Assembly (NCBI RefSeq): GCF_009712475.1
Contig: NZ_VCJO01000012.1
Coordinates: forward strand, 65,733-129,732
Direction of reading: 5' to 3'
From: Micromonospora sp. CP22
Lineage (GTDB): Bacteria > Actinomycetota > Actinomycetes > Mycobacteriales > Micromonosporaceae
Length of the DNA: 64,000 nt
In this document: piece after piece, positions 1 to 7,964 of the stretch
Layout: each line of letters begins with the position of its first letter
Position numbering within the stretch: position 1 is the stretch's first letter
Translations under genes and position numbers: made by a program
Notes under the pieces: generated by a model
Seen by the model: the letters and a program-made list of their open reading frames with translations, nothing else
What the model was told of the DNA's origin: nothing
The model's database searches: none

Positions 1-1
1 G

Positions 2-121
2 CTGCTCGGCGGGTTGGTGCACTCGGTGCCCGAACGCGCCGAGGTGGAGCGGGTCGTCTGGTCCGCACCGGGGATCCGTGAGGTGCAGAACCACATCGCG
101 GTCGCCCCGGTGCTGCGCTGA
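2..121 (+). CDS. BON-domain protein, C-terminal end (partial)
   Basis: Only the last 39 codons of a gene that begins left of the window are present. The reading frame ends with a TGA at 119-121. The translation has the pattern of the second half of a BON (OsmY/hyperosmotic-type) domain: a Leu-Gly-Gly-Leu-Val strand, a Ser-x-x-Glu-Arg helix with Ala-Glu, then Pro-Gly-Ile-Arg-Glu-Val-Gln-Asn-His and a final Val-rich strand. BON domains are thought to bind membranes or lipids, and in actinomycetes they often sit beside CBS domains, which cannot be checked here. A strong hairpin terminator follows directly. Confidence 0.6.
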   Translation: MLGGLVHSVPERAEVERVVWSAPGIREVQNHIAVAPVLR

Positions 122-137
122 GTCGGCGCGGAACCAC

Positions 138-170
138 CCGGGTCGGGTGAGCCGCGCTCACCCGACCCGG
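138..170. terminator. Strong hairpin terminator after the BON gene
   Basis: A 15-bp perfect inverted repeat (left arm 138-152, right arm 156-170) encloses a 3-base loop. It starts 17 bases after the stop codon and has no T-run, as usual for actinomycete intrinsic terminators. It ends 16 bases before the DsbA-like start codon, so it separates two transcription units. Confidence 0.75.
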
Positions 171-186
171 TCCGAGGCTGGGCGGT

Positions 187-744
187 ATGACCGATCAGCT
201 GACCACGCCCCTACAGGTCACTGCGCGACTTCGCACACCCGTCACGGAGCACGACCACGTCCGTGGTCCGCTGGACGCACCGGTGACGATCGTCGAGTAC
301 GGCGACTTCCAGTGCCCCCACTGCGGCCTCGCCCACGCCAACCTGACGGAGGTGCTGCGACAGCGCGGCGGCCAGGTCCGTCACGTCTACCGCCACTTCC
401 CGATCACCAACCTGCACCCGTACGCCGAGCGGGCCGCCGAGGCCGCCGAGGCCGCCGGTCGGCGGGGCCGCTTCTGGGAGATGCACGACTGGCTCTTCGA
501 GCACCAGGACCAGTTGGATCCGGTGCACCTGACCCTCGGAGTGGAGCAGCTCGGCCTGCCGGTCGACGAGGTGGAGGCGGAGATCGAGCGGCACACCCAC
601 GGCGACCGCATCCGGCACGACTTCGTCGGTGCCATCCGCAGCGGGGTCGACGCCACCCCCACTCTCTTCGTCAACGACGTCCGCCACGACGGCGACTTCA
701 CCCCGGACGCCCTCCGCGCCGCCGTCGACGCCGCCACCGGCTGA
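187..744 (+). CDS. DsbA-family thioredoxin-like protein
   Basis: This 185-residue protein has a thioredoxin fold of the DsbA type. The redox motif Cys-Pro-His-Cys is at residues 43-46, after the strand Val-Glu-Tyr-Gly-Asp-Phe-Gln. The cis-proline loop (Ala-Thr-Pro-Thr-Leu-Phe-Val-Asn) is near residue 157, and a helical insertion lies between them. No signal peptide or membrane segment is visible, so the protein is probably cytoplasmic, unlike periplasmic DsbA. Related domains occur alone or attached to NhaA-type antiporters in actinobacteria. It is likely a thiol-disulfide oxidoreductase or a glutathione-S-transferase-like isomerase; the substrate is unknown. It is monocistronic and converges with the LuxR-type regulator 40 bases downstream. 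Confidence 0.85.
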   Translation: MTDQLTTPLQVTARLRTPVTEHDHVRGPLDAPVTIVEYGDFQCPHCGLAHANLTEVLRQRGGQVRHVYRHFPITNLHPYAERAAEAAEAAGRRGRFWEMHDWLFEHQDQLDPVHLTLGVEQLGLPVDEVEAEIERHTHGDRIRHDFVGAIRSGVDATPTLFVNDVRHDGDFTPDALRAAVDAATG

Positions 745-784
745 CGGACATCTCGCCCCGTCCGACGGTGGGCCACACAGGTGG

Positions 785-3583
785 TCAGATGAGGTGCAGT
801 TGACGGGCACGACGGACGGCGTCGCGGCGACGGGTGGCGTCGAGTTTGCGGTAGATGTTCCGCACGTGGGTCTTGACCGTGTTCACCGAGACCGACAGCT
901 CGGCGGCGATCTCCACGTTGGACAGGATGCTCTGGAGGTAACGCAGGATCGTCAACTCCCGTTCGGTGAGCGGCTCGTCCAGCGGCGCGACGGCCGAGTC
1001 CGCCGCACCCGGGCCACCCGCCTGCCCGACCGAGGCGTCTGCCGCGCGGACCAGGTCACTCACCAGCGACCAGTGTGCGGTGCCGGAGTCGAGGTGGGCG
1101 GCGAGCAGTTCCCGAAGGCCCGGTTCGGCCCGCAGGAACGGGCGACGGTACCCCTCGGGTGCGGCCAGGTCGAGCGCCTGCTCCAAGATCCGGCTTGCCC
1201 GCCGGTCGTCACCGGCCCGGACGGCCAGCACCGTGGCCAGCAGCGCGGCGTCCAGGCGTACCGGCAGCGGCCAGTCCGCCGTCGACGCGGCGGTCCAGTC
1301 CGGCAACAGCCGGTCGGCACCACGCGGGTCACCGGCCCGCAGTTCGGTGCGGGCCGCCGCGACGGCCACCGGGGCAGCGGCACCCGACACCGGCTCGGTG
1401 GACCGCTCACCGGCCAGTTCCCGGGCGGTCTGCACGTCGCCCCGGGCACTGTGCAGGTCCAGTTCGGCGGCGCGCAGCCACGAGCCCAGCTCACCACCGC
1501 GCGCACCCCACCCGGTGCGGGCCTCCACCAGCAGCCGGTGGCCGACGCTGAGATCCCCTTCGTCGTGGCGCAGGTACGCGCGACACCACCCGGCGACCGC
1601 ATCCGCCACCGGTTCACCGCCGGCCGGCGCGGCCAACCCCAGGTGCGCGTCGGCCTCCGCCGGTTGGTCCCGGTGCAGCGCCACGACCGCCAGCGCCAGG
1701 TGCGCGTACCCGCAGTCGAGCAACGCGGCCCAGCCCTGGCAGGGCGGCAGGGCCAGCGCCGCCCGCGCCGCCTCCTCGGCGGCGCGCAGCTCCCCGCGTA
1801 GCGCCGTCACCAGGGACCACCGGCTGGCACAGACCAGTTCGGTACGCGGACGTGCCGCCTTCCGGGCGGCCGTCAGCGCGGACCCGAAGCCGGTCGCCGC
1901 CCTGGTCAGATCACCCTCGTCCAGGGCGAGCAGGGCCAGCGCGGTACCCGCCACGGCCCGCACGTCGGCGTCCTCACCGGCGTGGCCGCGTGGGCCGGTG
2001 ACCTCCCCCGTGCCGCCGCCTGCGGCCGACGACTCGCCGCCCGGCTCGGCGCCGGTGGGGACGCCCGGCTGACCGTCGGTGGCGAGCAGCCGAGCGGCGG
2101 CGGCGCGCACGGTGGGCGGGTCGGCGGCCAGCCGGGCCAGGGTGAGGTCGACCGCGGCGGCCAGTCGTCCGAAGCGGGACCGGCGCGGTTGCGGCAACCG
2201 GCGGGAGTGCCCGGCGGCCAGCCGCAGGTACGCCACGGCCGCCCCGGTGTCACCGTCGAGGGCACGCTCGGCGGCGCAGGCCAGCGCGAGTTCGGGATCG
2301 CGGTCGACCGCCTCCGGCGGGGGCGGCGCGGGTGCCGACCCGGTGCCCGCCGACGGCTCGTACGGTGCCAGCTCCGGCCAGCGGACCACGAACAGGTCGG
2401 TGGCGGCGGTCCAGTCACCGGCGGCGAGGGCGTGGCGCAGCGCGTCGGCCGGTCGGCCGTTGTCGGCGTACCACCCCGCCGCCCGCAGGTGCAGGTCGCG
2501 AAGTTCGTCCTCGGGCAGCCGGGCCAGCTCCCGGTGCAGCAGGTCGGCCAGCAGCGGGTGGCACCGGTACCAGACCGGTCGGCTGCCGTCGTGGTGCAGC
2601 AGACCACCGCCGTCGGCCAGCGTGCTCAGCCGCTCACCGGCGTCCGCGTCGCCGCTGAGCGCGGCGGCCAGACCAGCGCAGACGGTGTCGACGACGGCCG
2701 CCCGGCGCAGCAGCTCACGGTCGGTCGGTTCCAGCCCGGCCAGCGGCTCCGCCCGCAGATAGCCGGCGATCTCCGGCTGGTCGGCACCGAGTTCGGCGAT
2801 CCAGCGCTCCGGGTCCGCCTGGTCGCGCAGGGCGAGCGCGACGATCCGCAGCACCGCGGCCCAGCCCCCGGTCCGCTGTCGCAGCCGGGCCACTGCGGCA
2901 GCCGGTACCGCCACCCCGTGCGCGGTGAGCAGGTCGGCGACCTCGTCGTCGGTGAACGCCAGGTCGTCCGGGCCGATCTCGGCCAGTTCCCCGGCCAGCC
3001 GCAGCCGGTGCACCGCCAACGGCACTTCGGACCGCCCCGCCGCCACCAGGCGAAACCGCTGCTCGCTGTGGCGCAGCAGGAACTCCAGCCCGGTCAGCGC
3101 CGCCGGGTCGGTGATCTGGTGCAGGTCGTCCACGACCAGCACCACCGGCCGCTCCCGATCCGCCAGCGCGGCGGCGAGGAGTTCCAACTCGTCCGGCCGC
3201 GGCGCCCGGTCAGGCAGCACTGCCGCGCCGTCCAGCACGGAGCGCAGCGCGGCACCGAGGTAGCACCAGAGCCGGTCCGGATCGTCACCCGCCTCCACCG
3301 ACACCCAGGCCGGTGCGGGCTGCTGCGGGTCAGCGTCCTGCCGGGACCGTAGCCAGCTGGCGAGCAGGGTGGTCTTGCCCCAACCGGCGGGTGCCCGGAG
3401 CAGGGCGGCCGGACGGTCCACCGCCTCGTCGAGCAGCCGGGCCAGCCGGGGTCGCAGCACCACCGGTTCGGCCGGCACGGCGGGCGTCAGCCGCGACGCC
3501 AGCAGGGGCGGGCCGCCCGACGCGCGGATCCCCGCGCCGACCCGGACGGTGCTGCGGTCATCCGGCATCCGGCCCACCCCCAC
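785..3583 (-). CDS. Large ATP-binding LuxR-family (MalT-like) transcriptional regulator
   Basis: This 932-residue regulator has the layout of the MalT/LAL group. After a short N-terminal leader, a Walker A motif (Ala-Gly-Trp-Gly-Lys-Thr-Thr) lies near residue 66 and a Walker B-like Val-Val-Leu-Val-Val-Asp-Asp near 150. A winged-helix and a long TPR-like helical region follow. The C-terminus carries a typical LuxR helix-turn-helix (Leu-Thr-Glu-Arg-Glu-Leu ... Ile-Ala-Ala-Glu-Leu-Ser-Val-Ser ... Val-Lys-Thr-His-Val-Arg-Asn-Ile-Tyr-Arg-Lys-Leu). Such proteins activate target operons in response to an unknown ligand bound by the TPR region. The GTG at 3583 gives the full ORF; an ATG at 3568 is an alternative. 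No obvious target operon is adjacent. Confidence 0.88.
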   Translation of the reverse strand: MGVGRMPDDRSTVRVGAGIRASGGPPLLASRLTPAVPAEPVVLRPRLARLLDEAVDRPAALLRAPAGWGKTTLLASWLRSRQDADPQQPAPAWVSVEAGDDPDRLWCYLGAALRSVLDGAAVLPDRAPRPDELELLAAALADRERPVVLVVDDLHQITDPAALTGLEFLLRHSEQRFRLVAAGRSEVPLAVHRLRLAGELAEIGPDDLAFTDDEVADLLTAHGVAVPAAAVARLRQRTGGWAAVLRIVALALRDQADPERWIAELGADQPEIAGYLRAEPLAGLEPTDRELLRRAAVVDTVCAGLAAALSGDADAGERLSTLADGGGLLHHDGSRPVWYRCHPLLADLLHRELARLPEDELRDLHLRAAGWYADNGRPADALRHALAAGDWTAATDLFVVRWPELAPYEPSAGTGSAPAPPPPEAVDRDPELALACAAERALDGDTGAAVAYLRLAAGHSRRLPQPRRSRFGRLAAAVDLTLARLAADPPTVRAAAARLLATDGQPGVPTGAEPGGESSAAGGGTGEVTGPRGHAGEDADVRAVAGTALALLALDEGDLTRAATGFGSALTAARKAARPRTELVCASRWSLVTALRGELRAAEEAARAALALPPCQGWAALLDCGYAHLALAVVALHRDQPAEADAHLGLAAPAGGEPVADAVAGWCRAYLRHDEGDLSVGHRLLVEARTGWGARGGELGSWLRAAELDLHSARGDVQTARELAGERSTEPVSGAAAPVAVAAARTELRAGDPRGADRLLPDWTAASTADWPLPVRLDAALLATVLAVRAGDDRRASRILEQALDLAAPEGYRRPFLRAEPGLRELLAAHLDSGTAHWSLVSDLVRAADASVGQAGGPGAADSAVAPLDEPLTERELTILRYLQSILSNVEIAAELSVSVNTVKTHVRNIYRKLDATRRRDAVRRARQLHLI

Positions 3584-3683
3584 GGACGCGTCGTTCCTCC
3601 CCGGTCCTGCGGCGGGCGGTTACCCGGCCCGCGACGGTTCACCCCTTCGGGAGGAGCCGGGTTCACCCGGACGGCGACGACCA

Positions 3684-3724
3684 TGACGGTGGACCGGATG
3701 GCCGGGTTGACGGTGGACCGGATG
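3684..3724 (+). repeat. Two direct copies of a 17-bp sequence with 24-bp period
   Basis: The sequence TGACGGTGGACCGGATG occurs at 3684-3700 and again at 3708-3724, and each copy is followed by a similar CCGGG tail. It lies in the 232-bp divergent gap between the LuxR-type regulator and the small protein at 3816. It could be a pair of regulator-binding sites or a simple slippage duplication. Confidence 0.6.
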
Positions 3725-3815
3725 CCGGGCTGTGGCCGGGTGGACGAGCGCTGTGGGCCGCCACGGTCCGGCGTGACGGGGCAGCACAGCCGCAAAGCCG
3801 ATCTCGGAGGTACGA

Positions 3816-4307
3816 GTGGGACGGGTCGGGACAGTCGTCGCGGTGGCCGGTGCCCTCGGTGTGGCCGCCGCCAGGGCCGCGCGTACCGCCGTCGGTCGGC
3901 AGCGGGCGCGCCTGACCTCCGTGCCGGGGCCGACCGAGGCCCGACGAACCGGACACCCGCGACGTTGGCAGGTGGTCACCGTCGACCGGCCACCGGAGCA
4001 GGTGCTCCCCTCGGCTGTCTGGCCGGAGCCACTGCGCCGCCTCGGCGACGCCGTCGAGGTCGAGGTGGCCCGCGCGCCGGGCGGCCGGGGCACCGAACTG
4101 GCGGCCCGGGTACGGCCCCACGCGGACTGGCCCGGACTCTCCGCACACCTGCTGGGCGACGACCCCAGCCTGCTGGTCCGACGCACGTTGTGGCAGGTCA
4201 AACAGCTCGCCGAGACCGGCGAGGTGCTGCGCGCCGACCGGATGCCCGACGAGCGCGGGCCGGTGGTGCCCGACGTGCGGCCGTCATCGGACGGGCCACA
4301 GCGGTGA
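3816..4307 (+). CDS. Hypothetical 163-residue protein
   Basis: I do not recognise this family. The start is GTG at 3816, preceded by GGAGG at 3806-3810. The N-terminus has a hydrophobic, Ala/Val-rich stretch (residues 4-21) followed by Arg residues, which could be a single membrane anchor. The rest is soluble-looking, with a Pro-Pro-Glu-Gln-Val-Leu-Pro segment and a conserved-looking Arg-Thr-Leu-Trp-Gln-Val-Lys-Gln-Leu near residue 128. Actinomycete genes of this kind sit in front of alcohol dehydrogenases. Here the stop codon overlaps the start of the dehydrogenase (GTGA at 4304-4307), so the two are translationally coupled and probably act in the same process. Confidence 0.6.
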   Translation: MGRVGTVVAVAGALGVAAARAARTAVGRQRARLTSVPGPTEARRTGHPRRWQVVTVDRPPEQVLPSAVWPEPLRRLGDAVEVEVARAPGGRGTELAARVRPHADWPGLSAHLLGDDPSLLVRRTLWQVKQLAETGEVLRADRMPDERGPVVPDVRPSSDGPQR

Positions 4308-5458
4308 GAGCGCTGTGCTGGACCTCCGGCGGTGAGTTGACCGTCGGTCAGGTGCCCGACCCGGAGCTGCGCAACGACCACGACGTGATCGTGCGGGTGC
4401 GGCGCAGCGCCACCTGCGGGGCCGACCTGTCGCTGCTCGCCGGGCAGACGCCGGGTCTGGCCGCCGGTGACGTGCTCGGCCACGAGTTCCTCGGCGACGT
4501 GATCGAGGTGGGCCCGCAGGTACGCCGCCACCGGGTCGGCGACCGGGTGGTGGTCTGCGCGTCGGTGGCCTGCGGCGCCTGCTGGTACTGCCGTCGAGGA
4601 CTGCCGTCGTGCTGCGACAACGGCAGCACCGATCCGATCGCCAACGAGGCGCAGTGGGGTCACCCGGTGGCGGGCTGCTTCGGCCAGCCGCGCGCCGCAG
4701 GCGGCTTCGCCGGTAGCCACGCCGAGTACGTCCGGGTGCCGTACGCCGACGTCGGGGCGTTCCCGGTGCCGGAGTCGGTGGGCGACGACCGGGCCGTCTT
4801 CGCCTCGGACGCCGCGCCGACCGGTTGGCTGGGCGCCGAGGGAGCCGAGGTGCGTCCCGGTGACGTGGTGGCGGTGTGGGGCGCGGGCGCGGTGGGTCAA
4901 CTCGCCGCGCGGGCAGCCTGGCTGCTCGGTGCCGAACGGGTGATCGTGGTCGACCGGCACCCGGCGCGGCTGCTGATGGCACGCCAGCACATCGGCGTGG
5001 AGACCATCGACCAGCGGGACAGCGACGTCAGCGCGCAGCTGCGGGAGTTCAGCGGTGGGCGGGGACCGGACGTGTGTGTCGAGGCGGTCGGTGGGCCCGC
5101 GGGTGAGCACCGGACGCTCGCCGACCGGTTCACCGGCCGGACACGGGTGCCGGAGGCGGTCCGGGAGGCGGTGTACGCGTGCCGCAAGGGCGGCAGCGTC
5201 TTCGTCCTCAACGGCGCTGCCGGCCACGTCGACGCGTTCCCGGTCGGCACCGTCGTGCACAAGGCGCTGACCGTACGCGGGGGACGCCAGCACGGCCAAC
5301 GCCACATCCCCATGCTGTTGGACCGGATGGCCCGCGACGAGTTGCGTACCGAGCACCTGGCCACGCACCACTTCCCGCTGGAGCGGGCCGCCGAGGGGTA
5401 CGCGTTGTTCCGGGACCGGCCCGACGAGTGCCTGCGCGCCGTGTTCACCCCGCACTGA
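4304..5458 (+). CDS. Zinc-dependent alcohol dehydrogenase (formaldehyde dehydrogenase-like)
   Basis: This 384-residue medium-chain dehydrogenase/reductase starts at GTG 4304, overlapping the previous stop as GTGA; the open frame extends further upstream but has no better start. The catalytic-zinc ligands are visible as Cys in Ala-Thr-Cys-Gly-Ala-Asp and His-Glu in Gly-His-Glu-Phe. The structural-zinc loop is Cys-Gly-Ala-Cys-Trp-Tyr-Cys followed by a further Cys. The Rossmann motif Gly-Ala-Gly-Ala-Val-Gly and a cofactor-binding Asp-Arg-His indicate NAD(H). The long insertion before the zinc loop and an extended C-terminus match the formaldehyde dehydrogenase-like subgroup. The physiological alcohol or aldehyde is unknown. 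Confidence 0.87.
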   Translation: MRALCWTSGGELTVGQVPDPELRNDHDVIVRVRRSATCGADLSLLAGQTPGLAAGDVLGHEFLGDVIEVGPQVRRHRVGDRVVVCASVACGACWYCRRGLPSCCDNGSTDPIANEAQWGHPVAGCFGQPRAAGGFAGSHAEYVRVPYADVGAFPVPESVGDDRAVFASDAAPTGWLGAEGAEVRPGDVVAVWGAGAVGQLAARAAWLLGAERVIVVDRHPARLLMARQHIGVETIDQRDSDVSAQLREFSGGRGPDVCVEAVGGPAGEHRTLADRFTGRTRVPEAVREAVYACRKGGSVFVLNGAAGHVDAFPVGTVVHKALTVRGGRQHGQRHIPMLLDRMARDELRTEHLATHHFPLERAAEGYALFRDRPDECLRAVFTPH

Positions 5459-5492
5459 GCGGCACCGGTTCACCCCGCGCTGAGCGGCACCG
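5443..5492 (+). repeat. 25-bp tandem duplication across the dehydrogenase stop codon
   Basis: Positions 5443-5467 and 5468-5492 are 24/25 identical (GTTCACCCCGC[A/G]CTGAGCGGCACCG). The first copy contains the last codons and the TGA of the alcohol dehydrogenase. This is a recent-looking tandem duplication and has left two stop codons in the same relative context. Confidence 0.8.
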
Positions 5493-5526
5493 GGCGGATC
5501 GCCGACGACGGTGGCATGATCGCGGA

Positions 5527-6717
5527 ATGGCTGCCCAACGCTCGTACGACGTGGTGTTGTTCGGGGCGACCGGGTTCACCGGTGGGCTCACCGCACGCTA
5601 CCTGGCCGAGCACGCGCCGCCGGGGCTGCGCTGGGCGCTCGCCGGGCGCAACCCGGAGAAGCTGGCCGCGGTACGCCAACGGTTGACCGCGATCGACCCG
5701 GCACTGGCCGGGATGCCGCTGCTCACCGCCGACGTCACCGACCCGGCCACCCTGCGGGCGGTGGCCGACGACGCCCGGGTGGTGGCCAGCACGGTCGGCC
5801 CGTACGTCCACCACGGTGAGCCGCTGGTGGCCGCCTGCGCCGCCGCCGGGACCGACTACCTCGACATCACCGGCGAACCGGAGTTCGTCGACCGGATGTA
5901 CCTGCGCCACCACGCCGAGGCGGTGCGCACCGGCGCCCGGCTGGTGCACGCCTGCGGCTTCGACTCGATCCCCCACGACCTCGGTGTCTGGTTCACGGTC
6001 AAACAGCTACCGACCGACACCGCGATCACCGTGGACGGGTACGTGCGGGCGGGTGGGCGGTTCTCCGCCGGTACGTACCACTCGGCGCTGACCGCGTTCG
6101 CGCGTACCGGCGAGGCGGCGCGGGCGGCCCGCGAGCGCCGCGCCGCCGAACCCCGCCCGACCGACCGTCGGGTCCGGGCCGTGCCGGGGCGGCTGGCCCG
6201 CTCGCGGGACCTGCCCGTCTGGGCGGTGCCGCTGCCGACCATCGACCCGCAGGTGGTCCGCCGCTCGGCGGCGGCCCGCCCCGAGTACGGTCCGGACTTC
6301 CGCTACCGGCACTTCGCGGCGGTACGACGGCTGCCCACGGTGCTGGCCGCCGGGGCGGGCCTCGGCGCCGTGCTCGGGCTGGTGAAGCTGCCACCGACCC
6401 GGCGCTGGCTGCTCGGCCGGCTCGCCTCCGGGCAGGGACCGAGCGCCGAGCAGCGGGCGAAGTCGTGGTTCTCGGTGCGTTTCGTCGGCGTCGGCGGCCA
6501 ACGACGGGTGGTGACCGAGGTGGCCGGTGGCGACCCCGGCTACGACGAGACCGCGAAGATGCTCGCCGAGTCGGCCCTCTGCCTGGCCTGCGACGACCTG
6601 CCGGCCACCGCCGGTCAGGTCACACCGGTCACCGCGATGGGCGACGCGCTGCTGCACCGGCTCACCGCCGCCGGCATCACCTTCCGCGTGCTGAGTCAGC
6701 AGTCGGTGGCTGCTTGA
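5527..6717 (+). CDS. Saccharopine dehydrogenase-like / trans-acting enoyl reductase family protein
   Basis: This 396-residue protein starts at ATG 5527; the longer open frame upstream is the tail of the preceding dehydrogenase region. The N-terminal Rossmann motif Gly-Ala-Thr-Gly-Phe-Thr-Gly (residues 12-18) is followed by Ala-Gly-Arg-Asn, the NADP-binding arrangement of the saccharopine dehydrogenase superfamily. The segment Val-Gly-Pro-Tyr-Val-His-His-Gly-Glu-Pro-Leu-Val and the His-Ala-Cys-Gly-Phe-Asp-Ser-Ile-Pro motif are typical of the mycobacterial Rv2449c/Rv2953 enoyl-reductase-like branch. A hydrophobic segment (about residues 276-290) may contact lipid. The likely role is reduction of a lipid or polyketide intermediate; the substrate is not known. 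It follows the ADH by 68 bases and may share its transcript. Confidence 0.83.
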   Translation: MAAQRSYDVVLFGATGFTGGLTARYLAEHAPPGLRWALAGRNPEKLAAVRQRLTAIDPALAGMPLLTADVTDPATLRAVADDARVVASTVGPYVHHGEPLVAACAAAGTDYLDITGEPEFVDRMYLRHHAEAVRTGARLVHACGFDSIPHDLGVWFTVKQLPTDTAITVDGYVRAGGRFSAGTYHSALTAFARTGEAARAARERRAAEPRPTDRRVRAVPGRLARSRDLPVWAVPLPTIDPQVVRRSAAARPEYGPDFRYRHFAAVRRLPTVLAAGAGLGAVLGLVKLPPTRRWLLGRLASGQGPSAEQRAKSWFSVRFVGVGGQRRVVTEVAGGDPGYDETAKMLAESALCLACDDLPATAGQVTPVTAMGDALLHRLTAAGITFRVLSQQSVAA

Positions 6718-6750
6718 CCCTCGACCAGGTCGAGGGGGCAGGATCTCCTC

Positions 6751-7827
6751 GTGGATGGTGACCTGCGCAGCATCGGCGAGTTGGCCCGAGCCAGTGGGCT
6801 GACGGTGAGCGCCCTGCGGTTCTACGACGCCGCCGGGGTGCTGGTCCCGGCCCGGGTCGACCCGACCACCGGGTACCGCTGGTACGCCGACGACCAGGTG
6901 GCACCGGCCCGGCTGGTGGCCGGGCTGCGCCGGGTCGGCCTGCCGGTGGCCGAGATCGCCCACGCGGTACGCGCCGAGCCCTCGGTGGTGCACAAGTTGC
7001 TCGACGCGCACCTGGGACGGCTGGCCGACGGGCTGACCGAGGCACGCCGGGAGGCCGCCCGGATCCGCCGCCTGCTCGCCACCGACCGGCCCGCAACGGC
7101 CACCCGGCTCGTCCTGAGCGGAAGCGAGCTGTGCGCCGCCGTGGACGCCGTCCGCTTCGCCGTCGGCACCGACCCAACGTTGCCGGGGCTGGCCGGCGTC
7201 CTGCTCGACGTGACCGACGACGGACTACGGCTGGTGGCGACCGACCGACACCGGTTGGCGGTGGCGACGGCCGGTGCGGCGGTATGCGGACCGGCGGTAC
7301 GGGCACTGCTGCCGGTGGCTGCCGTGGACCGGTTGCGCCGGTTGTCCGACGCTGCCGGTGAGGTGCGGCTGACCCTGGTCGGACGGCAGGTGGTCGCCGA
7401 CGTCACCGGCGGCCGGTTGCGGGCGACGACCTTGGCGTACGACTTCCCCGACTATCGCCCCCTGCTGCCGCCGGCCGTCGGCGGACCGGCTCGCCGGGTG
7501 CCCGTCGACGCGCCTCGGCTGGTCGCCGCGCTGCGTTCGGGCGCGCCGACGGTGACCCGGGAACACGCGGGCAGCCACCTGCCGGTGACCGTGTTGGGGC
7601 TGGGCGGCCCGGACGCGCCACGCCTGCTCGGCCCGGACGAACTGGCCGACGACCGGAGCGACGCCGAGCTGCGGATCGGCGTCAACGGCGGGTATCTGCT
7701 CGACGCGCTGCACGCGGCCGCTCGGCCACGCCTGGTGTTGGAGCTGGACGGCCCGGTCACCCCGCTGGCCATCCGCCGACCAGACGATCCGGCCGCCTTC
7801 TCCATCCTGATGCCGATCCGGCTCTGA
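6751..7827 (+). CDS. MerR-type regulator fused to a DNA polymerase III beta-clamp-like domain
   Basis: This 358-residue protein has two parts. Residues about 5-75 are a MerR winged helix (Ser-Ile-Gly-Glu-Leu-Ala-Arg-Ala-Ser-Gly-Leu ... Arg-Phe-Tyr-Asp; Thr-Gly-Tyr-Arg-Trp-Tyr), with a helical dimerisation linker to about 115. Residues 120-358 read like DnaN: Val-Arg-Phe-Ala-Val-Gly-Thr-Asp, then Leu-Val-Ala-Thr-Asp-Arg-His-Arg-Leu-Ala. The end is Gly-Gly-Tyr-Leu-Leu-Asp-Ala-Leu, Pro-Val-Thr-Pro-Leu-Ala-Ile-Arg and a final Leu-Met-Pro-Ile-Arg-Leu, the classic C-terminus of bacterial clamps. A full clamp has about 370 residues in three domains; here roughly two remain. It probably regulates transcription with the clamp domain as a sensor or dimerisation module. 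The GTG start is 33 bases after the preceding gene. Confidence 0.85.
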   Translation: MDGDLRSIGELARASGLTVSALRFYDAAGVLVPARVDPTTGYRWYADDQVAPARLVAGLRRVGLPVAEIAHAVRAEPSVVHKLLDAHLGRLADGLTEARREAARIRRLLATDRPATATRLVLSGSELCAAVDAVRFAVGTDPTLPGLAGVLLDVTDDGLRLVATDRHRLAVATAGAAVCGPAVRALLPVAAVDRLRRLSDAAGEVRLTLVGRQVVADVTGGRLRATTLAYDFPDYRPLLPPAVGGPARRVPVDAPRLVAALRSGAPTVTREHAGSHLPVTVLGLGGPDAPRLLGPDELADDRSDAELRIGVNGGYLLDALHAAARPRLVLELDGPVTPLAIRRPDDPAAFSILMPIRL

Positions 7828-7964
7828 CCGGGGTGGCGGCGCGGGCCGAGGGCGGTGCGACCGCCGGTCGGTGGGGTGGGTCGGGTGCGGGAGGCGGGGC
7901 GATTCGGGCGCGACGGTAGCATCTGGAGGTCCACCTGAGCCCGGACGGAGGCGTACGGAGCAGC

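Noticed and set aside
741..749. CTGACGGAC at the end of the DsbA-like gene
   Set aside because: Same 9-mer as the system motif, but it overlaps the stop codon of an unrelated gene and is compatible with chance.
3620..5473. 617-codon minus-strand open frame opposite the alcohol dehydrogenase
   Set aside because: It is a shadow of the + strand genes in high-GC DNA; the + strand translation has clear zinc and Rossmann motifs, and the minus translation is low-complexity Arg/Pro/Ala.
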